Below are positions 56,565-64,000 of a DNA stretch of 64,000 nucleotides, piece after piece. Position numbers and translations under genes: made by a program. Within the stretch, counting starts at the first letter, position 1. The number at the start of each line of letters is the position of its first letter. Origin of the DNA: Globodera rostochiensis (Eukaryota; Nematoda; Chromadorea; Rhabditida; Heteroderidae); assembly GCA_018350325.1 (NCBI GenBank), contig JAEVLN010000037.1, positions 62,001-126,000 on the forward strand, given 5' to 3'. Below the pieces are notes generated by a model. It worked only from the letters and a program-made list of their open reading frames with translations. It did not search any database and was not told where the DNA came from.

Positions 56565-58292
56565 TCATACGGTAGCCTTCGGAACCTAAAATGAAAAAAT
56601 TGCATGTGGAGAATCACTAACATTTGCAAACGCAAAAAATTCCTAACTTTTACAGTGCTGGGCCTTTTCGATGGCACTTTTTTGCCGACAATATAATGGC
56701 ACGATTTAACGGAATAATACCATCTAAACGTTATTGGAGTTTAAAGTAAGCATAGGCTAACGATTTTTTGAATTATTTTGTATTTAAAACGTTCGGGTGG
56801 TATAATTTCGAGGGTTGCACGGTCCAATTTTAGTATCGTTTTTGGTTTGGGCTAATTTTCGGCTGGGTTCAAGCTAGGGTTCAGCCCCGACCCCTCGGGG
56901 GCAAAGGACTAAATTTGGTCAGTTTTAGCGCATTTTTTAGTCCAGATTTAGGCACTTTTTGGGGATTTTTAGTCCATATTTTGGAGGTTTTAGCATTTTG
57001 GGGCTCGGAGTCGGGGTTCGGGATCGGGGTCTGAACCCTACTTCAAGCTAATAAAAAATTTTCGTTCTAAAGGTTTTCACGGCCCGCACCCAAACTGAAT
57101 TTGTGAGAGTTAAAGCCGACTATTTATGCGCTTTTCCAGCCAATGAGCATACGACACACAAATCGTCGACAGACTTTCCCAGGGGCAATCGAAAACGATT
57201 TGAATAATTACGGAGGACGAACCCAACCACTCACTCACTGATCGCCCCACACAAATGGACTCCGGGGTGATCGGCCAGCAGCTGTCCCCCTACGCAAATG
57301 GGCTTGGAAAGTGACGGGCGATGACTTTTCACATCGGGGGCGTTCAAAAAAACATCAACGCAAAATAATTCAGGAATAAATTATATAAAAATGTAAAAAA
57401 GATTTTTTGAAATAAAAATTAATTACCTATGTGATCATTGACAAAAGATAGTCATTGTGACCGATGCGTTCTCAAAGTTTAAATATCCAAAACATTTCAT
57501 GAATCAAAAAGTAATAATCATAAAGATTTGAAAATTTACCTTCAAACTAAAAAACGATTGAATTCAATTCAAAATCAAATGATTACTATTTTATTTAGAA
57601 ACATGGGAAAAAATGTGTTGATATTGTATTTGCAAGTTTTTTTTGTTGTGTTTAAGGCTATTTGCTTCAAAAATTAATATTCAATTCATAGAAATAGAAC
57701 TATATTGGAACAGGGATGTGCTCTGGTCGACTTTTTAAAAACCAGAAACCAGATCAATGATCAAAATTCACAATATTCAAATTTGCATTCAAAAACAACA
57801 GCTTTCGAACATTTAGAATAACTGGGGAAAAGTTAGAGATTTAGGGGTTCATTAGGCTTAGGCCTAAGCGACCCTGGCTTGGGGGAATTACAAAAAAAAC
57901 AAAAATTATAAAGGGAAAAAAACTTTTAGAATATCGAGAAGGCTCCACAGGGTTTCGCGTTAATTAAATTAAGATTTGTCGGCGCCAAAATAAAATTATT
58001 TGTGTGGGCGCCGAACTGCTCGCGCCGAAACGGCGGCGCCGAAACGGCGGCGCCGAAACGAATCCGCGCCGAAACAATACCGCGCCGAAACGGCGGCGCC
58101 AAAACGAATCCGCGCCGAAACGGCGGCGCCGAACCGGTCACGCCGAAACGACCGGATCCGAATTCTCCTTGGATAATAAAAATTTATCCTTTATTCACGC
58201 CGCCCATCTCCAAAACATATCAATGTGATAAATGTGTATTCCATCAAATTCCGTTCGTCCGCCTGTTCATGGTAAAATCTTTTCCGTCGAAT
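56557..58292. other. Intergenic DNA with a short GC array
   Basis: No gene recognised. A TCGGGGTTCGGG-type island is at about 56885-57040, a single TTAGGCTTAGGCCTAAG block is at about 57850, and a compact array of CGCCGAAACGGCGG units (12-24 bases apart) lies at about 58017-58145. Confidence 0.6.
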
Positions 58293-59170
58293 CATATACC
58301 AATCGATTCCTCTTGTCGAGCTGAGTACGAATCTGCAAAAATTTTTGCGCGGAAGCAACTATGAAAAGTTATTGCCCCTCAAAGTTGGCCAAAAACCATA
58401 GGGGGGACCCTTTTGGTCAACATTTTTGGAAAATTTTTTATTCTGAAAATGGTCTGCAAATATGTTATTTGATACGCTGATTACGAATTCGTCAATAGAA
58501 AATCAAAATTGAGCATTTAAAGCGGGTTTTGAACCGGTTTAAACTTTTGAAAATTAAGGAAAAGGCAACTTTTAAGTAACAAAAGCCAGATATAATAATG
58601 TAAGGCCGTGTAACGGCCCGACAACAGCGAGCATGCGGAGACGGAGCAAGTAGTGCGGCAAGACGGAGGGCGGAGGAAGAAGTCTGACGAGCGCCACTGG
58701 GGGGCGAGCGCGCGGGGACCCGCGGAGCGCGCTCGCGCGAGACCCCCAGCCGGGTCACGCGCAGACTTCTTCCGGAGCCCGGAGTCTCGCCCCATCTACT
58801 GGCCGCCGTAGTCGAGTGTGCGGTACCTTTGGCTGCTATTTTCCACCTTACTGTCTAACTTTTCCGTTATCCGGCTTTTGTTACTTAAAAGTCGCTTTTT
58901 GCCTAATTTTCAAAAGTTTAAACCGGTTCAAAATCCGCTTTAAATGCTCAATTTTGATTGTCTATTGACGAATTCGTAATCAGCGTATCAAATAACATAT
59001 TTGCAGACCATTTTCAGAATAAAAATTTTTTCCAAAAATGTTGACCAAAAGGGTCCCCTCTATGGTTTTTGGCCAAGTTTGAGGGGCCATAACTTTCTTC
59101 ATAGTGGTTTCCGGAGCAAAAAAATTATGCCGTTCGATTTCTCTCGACGAGAGGAATCGAATGGTATATA
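58293..59170. mobile_element. Foldback element with GC-rich core
   Basis: Two arms of about 300 bases, 58293-58595 and 58870-59170, are inverted, imperfect copies of each other. Shared marks are CATATACCAATCGATTCC (outer), GGGGACCCTTTTGGTCAAC, CGCTGATTACGAATTCGTC and TTGAACCGGTTTAAACTTTT (inner). The 270-base core is strikingly GC-rich (about 58600-58850) with its own small hairpins and no homology I recognise. No target duplication is obvious and no coding frame is credible. Confidence 0.75.
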
Positions 59171-60872
59171 AAATGACCGAAACCCTCAGGTGGTAGTATT
59201 CTTGACTTTTTCCAAATTTACATTTACAGCATTGATACATATTCTACAAAAATAAATAATGCAATAATTTTAATGGACAACATAATTTCCTAATAATTAA
59301 AATTTGTTTTTGGAATTGATAACCAACAACCTCCACAATTATTAATTATAAAATTTCCATTTGCTCTCCAAAATGTTAATAATAATAATTAATTGAAATC
59401 TGCATTTGTAAAAATTCGATTAAAAACAAACCATTTAAATTTAAATAATTTCGATAAAACGGATCATAAGGGCCCAGACTCCAAATCAAACAAAACCAAA
59501 TTTTTATAGGTTTCGAGAATACGTCCATGCTTGTCAATTTGGTAATTTTTTGTCAATTTAGAACTAAAAGATTAAAGACTAACTGTCAAATTTATGACGA
59601 TTTGCCAATAAACAATACCATACCTATTCAATGTTTAAAAATTTGGACACGGAAAGGAATATGTTTTTGTCACAAAAGCCATATTTTGGCATTTTTCTCT
59701 GTTTTAATTTTGTTAAATTAAATATAAATGTTTCCTTTTTAGATGGTAATCTCATATTTGGGTTTTATGGACGGAAATGAATTTAATTGGGCAATTCGGG
59801 CGATAAAAAGAAATGTTAACATTTTCAAATTAAATAATACCGTAATAAAATGTCAATACTAGCGTGCAGGGGGGTACGGTATTTGTCAACTGCTGCAGAA
59901 GGTAGAGAAAAAGAGAGGGGGACGCGAGAGAGTGAGACGAATCATAATATAATTGGTGGCAGACAACTAGAATAGAATATCAAAAGGAGTGTGTGGTACA
60001 AAGAAAGAGAGAACATAGGTATATATGGGTAAGAGACGCAGGAAATGTCTATACATTTAGTACTAAAAAGAGAGAGAAAACGATAAAAGCAGAGATAGTG
60101 TAGAAAGGGAATAATGGAAAATTGACATATTAAATTATACACACTGTCCACATGTTTTATTCGTTTACTAAAAACAAGAAATATGGACTATGCTGGAATA
60201 GACGCTATGGGCATATAATAAACAAAATGGTTATATAAGGCCTGAATGAAGCGCGTGCGCACAATGTGTGACTGCTTTTGTAAAATGATAATGGTAAAAA
60301 TGATCAAATCTTTTTGAGAAATCAGAATAATTAATAGTGAATGACGCGACCGGACCGATCCGGACAGTTTGGCGCGATCAGTTCATAACTTAGTCATTAC
60401 AAAAGCAAATCAAAGCGAATCGGTATTATCCAAAAACTCTCAATATGTTGAACCTTTTAACAAGCAAAAGCTAGTCGATTTGACTTTTTACAAATAAGTT
60501 ATAGCTCTTAAAACGTGTAAAAATCTCAAAATTTTCGTGCCAAAACCAAGATTCTTGGATTTTGGACAAATAACCAAAAAGTTATAAACTTTCAAATTTG
60601 TCGGTGCCAAAACGGGCCGTCGCCAAATTGACCCTCCGACCGTGAAGGATTGAACCTTTCAAAATATAATTTAAAATCTAAAACAATTTGCTACGAAAAA
60701 ACTTCCCTGGCAAACTTGAATTTTGCCGGTAAAATCAATTTTGTGACCCAAAAATTTTAGAAAATGTGATCAGATCAGCTGGGTGATTGGATAGTCTGAT
60801 GCCATAACATTGAAACGAATCGTGCCAATTCTGCTTGGCTCAACAATTTTAAATTCAATTTTTAAAAAACAT
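59171..60872. other. Intergenic DNA, no gene recognised
   Basis: AT-rich, with a GA-rich stretch at about 59895-60110 resembling that at 32975-33240. No coding exon with support. Confidence 0.5.
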
Positions 60873-63800
60873 TTATCCGTTCATTGAAACGTCCATCTGT
60901 TGGTTGTTGTTGTTCAGCTGCTGTTGTTGCTGATCCGTCTTCATGCCGTCCTCGCCGTCATGCGATTGCGAATGATCAACTGTGCTTTGATGACGTTCTG
61001 TGCTCTTGCGAATTGTCGTCTTGGAGCCGTCCTCATTCGCCACCTCATAAGTCTCTTCCACAACATGCTGCTGTTTTTTTTTAAATTTAAATTTTCTAAA
61101 TTTAAACTACTAAACACCTGTTCGTTTGCATGTACGTCTCCATTGAGTTGGCCATTCAGCACGGGTTCATCTCCATTTTGTGTCATGTCATGCTGCGAAT
61201 GGACGACTTCTGTAAGATAAAGGAAGATAAAAAAATGGCTCAAAAATTTTGTTGGATTCCAACCCGGGAGGGATGTAACCGGATGCCGGACTTTTTGGCA
61301 AAACATCCGGGAACATATGCGGGGGGGGGGCGTTTGATTTAATTTGTTATGAAAATTGGTCCAAAAATTGAAAATGATCAGAAAAAGTCAATTTCTAAGA
61401 TTTCCCGAAATTTCGTATTTCCGGGCATTTTTGGGTCCGGCATACCGATTTCCAGATTCTGGAGATTTTTTGGGAGCCGAAATTCTGGTGCCGGAACTGT
61501 TTTTTGGCATCCCGGTTACATCCATGATGTCAACCAGCCACTCACCGTGCACGACCACTGTTGTTTGCTGCGCAACATGCGGCTGTGCTGCCGTCTGTTG
61601 TTGCTGCTGATCCATTTGCGCATTGGGCATTTGTTGCTGCTGCTCTTCATCGTCCTCCTGCTGCTGTTGGTCCTGATACGGCTTGGAGCCGTTGGGCACC
61701 AATTGCACCTCCACCGCCTGTTGCTTGTGCACGGTTGTCGTTGTGATCGTCTTTCTCACCTGGGGCATGCCGTCAGCGGTGGCTGTGCCGTTAGGCGACT
61801 GTTCAGCTGCTGGCAACAATTGGGATTCTGTTTGTGCTTTGATCGCTTCTTTTGACGTTTCAGATGGCTCAGGTTGCAAGGCTGATTCCAAATAACTGAA
61901 AGTGAAAGTCCAAACATTTTGGGGCATGTGTGTAATCGGTTCAAGGAACGTAGCCGAGAGTTTTTTGATCCAGGATTTATGTAATTTAATTTAGGGTTAG
62001 TCCCCGACCCCTCGGGGACGGAAAAGTCGGAGGTCAGGGTTGACGATGTCGGGGAGGACCCAATTGTCGGGGTCGGGTGCACTTCATTCCCCCCCCCCCC
62101 GAATCGTTCCCACCCCCACCCCCCGCGAACCATTAACAATGCTGACACATTTATCCGACAGACTAAAGCTAATAAAATGGACATGCAACAAATGTAAGAC
62201 ATTCTTAATTTATTTCCCCTTTTCAAATTTTTTGTTTTCCGAATTTTGCAACATTCGTAATTTTTTATTCAAATTATTTTCACGATGATGCCTGTAGGCG
62301 CCGGCGGGCCCCTCCCCGTATTTTAAAAATTGTTTCTTAACAAATTAAAATTTCAAAACGGTGGCGCCGGTCGGGGGGGGGGGACGATTGAGGGGGGGGG
62401 GACGACTCGGAAGGAAATGACTCGGGGGGGGGGGAGGCCGGGGTTGACGATGTCGGGGAGGACCCAATTGTCGGGGTCGGGGAGCAACACTAATTTAATT
62501 GATCTCAGATCATTATGCCCTCTGTTCAAACGACAATTAGGTACATACATCGGGTATTGAGGCGTAAACGTGAATGGGCCTCCGCGCAAGTTGGCCTCGT
62601 CCGACTCCGTGATGGGCTGCGCACCGCCGGCAAATGGACGAAAAGCGATGTCTTTTGCATAGATCGGGATCGGATGCACTTTGATCGGGATTTCCATCAG
62701 AATATGCGTGCCCAAGGCAATCTGTCAATTTGAATGCCAATTTTTGTCCAAAATCAAAACAAAAAAATGTACGAGACGCACTTGTAGTGCATATTTGACA
62801 CCAATGAACGGCACTTTTCGCGCACGAATGGTTGCCGTCGATGGTGACTCCAACAGCTTGGAGAAGCGTTGTTCACCTTCCTGTTGTACTTCATCGTCTT
62901 GCTGCTTGTTAGTAACGAATGGTTGCTGATCATCGGCTTCACCTGGAAATGAATTTAGATTAATCAAGCGATAAAATGCGCGTGATCAAGAACCGATCAG
63001 CCCAATCTAATCAGCTTTAAACATGACCTGGATCAAAAATTCTGATCAAATAAAGAAAGAGCTTGATCACATTCATCAAATTAATTTGATCAGACAAGGA
63101 TACCTAACTTTTTTGTTCAAAAGAATCAAACGAATTGGCAATCCCTGGACTGACTTTGTATTGTCGGGATCACCGCCGGCACTCTGATGAACACCACGTT
63201 GCGCATGCCAACCCTGACCGGCCGCCTCCTTCCATGCTTTTCGGTCTCGGCTGCCAACAAACTTTTGGCATCCAATTTCCTTCCCGCCACAACTCTACGG
63301 CACAATGATGTCACTGCTTCAGGTGCTTTTGTTGACGCCCGAGGCGTTGTTTTGGATTGCTTTTTGTTTGTGGCACTTTTGCTCTTCCTTCCTCCGCCTT
63401 CCGACTCTTTCTCATTGTTAGTTTCTGGCACGGCATTGTCTGCATTTTTGGCAAGCTGCTCAGGCTGTTCAGGTTGGATGCGTTCGGCCCCGTCCAGCAG
63501 ACGGACTTCAATCTGTATTTTAATAATTTATTAATTGGGGTTCAATAATTCAAAATCTATTTATTAATTGGGGTTTGATAATTCTAAATCTAAATTTTAA
63601 TAATTTATTAATTGGAGTTCAATAATTCTAAAATATAATTTTAATAATTTATTAATTGGGGTTCAATAATTCTTTTTAATAATTTATTAATTTGGTTCAA
63701 TAATTCTAAAATATAATTTTAATAATTTATTAATTGGGGGTCAATAATTCTAAATCTAAATTTTAATCATTTATATATTAATGAGGTTCAATAATTCTAA

Positions 63801-63994
63801 AATATAATTTTAACAATTTATTAATTGGGGCTTTGATAATTCTAAAATTATTTTACATGATCGACGGCATTACGCGCTGTTCTCGAATCGATGTAAAAAG
63901 CGCCGACAATGTCCTCACCGGGGGCAAACGCACTTTTGGCCAATTCAACTTCAGCACTGATTTTGTTTCGGCAGCAGCAGCCACCGAAACGGAC
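60873..63994 (-). CDS. Arrestin-domain protein (ARRDC type), C-terminal 489 aa, partial
   Basis: Minus-strand exons 63994-63857, 63512-63155, 62942-62782, 62721-62549, 61895-61546, 61209-61118 and 61070-60873, all GT-AG and in phase (1,470 bases). The gene starts beyond the right edge; the missing part should be the arrestin N-domain. The C-domain is clear: GCCCRNKISAEVELAKSAFA then PGED, DHIEVRLLDG, RNVVFIRVPAVIPTIQS, VPFIGVKYALQ, GTHILMEIPIKVHPIPIY and FTFTPQYPIY. Two insertions, rich in Gln/Glu/Lys, interrupt the domain. After it comes a long Gln-rich, probably disordered tail (PYQDQQQQEDDEEQQQQMP) and a final exon ending QQMDVSMNG. Alpha-arrestins link membrane cargo to ubiquitin ligases and endocytosis; no PPxY motif is seen in this part. 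Intron 1 in the window holds an AT minisatellite. Confidence 0.85.
63515..63850. repeat. AT-rich minisatellite in an arrestin-gene intron
   Basis: About eight irregular copies, 33-47 bases apart, of AATTTATTAATTGGGGTTCA followed by ATAATTCTAAAAT. It fills the intron 63513-63856 almost completely. Confidence 0.9.
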
Positions 63995-64000
63995 CTGAAA

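Noticed and set aside
58492..58795. Minus-strand open frames of 88-92 codons in a GC-rich patch
   Set aside because: They coincide with the GC-rich core of a foldback element, where stop codons are rare by composition; the Ala/Arg/Pro-rich products resemble nothing known.
1..64000. tRNA, rRNA or spliced-leader RNA genes
   Set aside because: Scanning by eye for the T-loop GGTTCGAATCC pattern, conserved rRNA cores and the SL1 sequence found no credible candidate; U2 is the only RNA gene I can support. A covariance-model search would be decisive.

Overview
This is nuclear DNA of a nematode. Genes are cut by many short introns (about 45-100 bases, acceptors mostly TTTCAG/TTTTAG), there is a U2 snRNA gene, and orthologues of ordinary animal genes (Nup107, an arrestin-domain protein) sit among MITEs and minisatellites. 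The best-fitting group is the plant-parasitic cyst nematodes (Globodera/Heterodera). The reasons are a bacterial-type vitamin B1 gene cluster carrying introns, several GC-AG introns, and a tandem pair of small secreted-protein genes with an ATGCCA (DOG-box-like) promoter motif. The species is an inference.

Layout. 1-15.9 kb is very AT-rich and I see no convincing gene in it; it holds three members of a TA-flanked MITE family and an exact 1,357-bp head-to-tail duplication. 15.95-17.6 kb is a seven-exon gene for a secreted protein of unknown family. 20.4-23.1 kb holds a frameshifted RING-finger relic, then two compact minus-strand genes: a CCHC zinc-knuckle protein and, 71 bases downstream, a chromodomain protein whose chromodomain is split by an intron full of a 97-bp minisatellite. 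25.1-29.7 kb is a 13-exon Nup107 gene on the minus strand. 30.3-35.3 kb is transposon territory: a MULE-like element with a FLYWCH zinc-finger gene and an 11-base target duplication, a MITE, and a 2.6-kb TA-flanked element. U2 snRNA is at 36.25 kb.

38.0-48.9 kb is the most interesting part. Two diverged copies of the block [secreted-protein gene (-) / tenA remnant (+) / thiM start (+)] lie in tandem. The first copy ends in a broken thiM exon 1. The second continues into thiM, thiE and thiD, all on the plus strand. Together these would encode thiazole kinase, thiamine-phosphate synthase and HMP-P kinase, a salvage route from HMP and hydroxyethylthiazole to thiamine monophosphate. tenA (HMP salvage) survives only as two broken 3' ends. 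The thi genes have ten introns, of which three have GC donors and one (thiM intron 1) lacks an AG acceptor. The 32 introns I could place in the other genes are all GT-AG.

49-60.8 kb is repeat-rich intergenic DNA with two or three foldback elements and a small cysteine-rich gene. 60.9-64.0 kb is the 3' part of an arrestin-domain gene that runs off the right edge. All exon structures were worked out by hand from splice signals, reading phase and family motifs; no transcript or database search was available.
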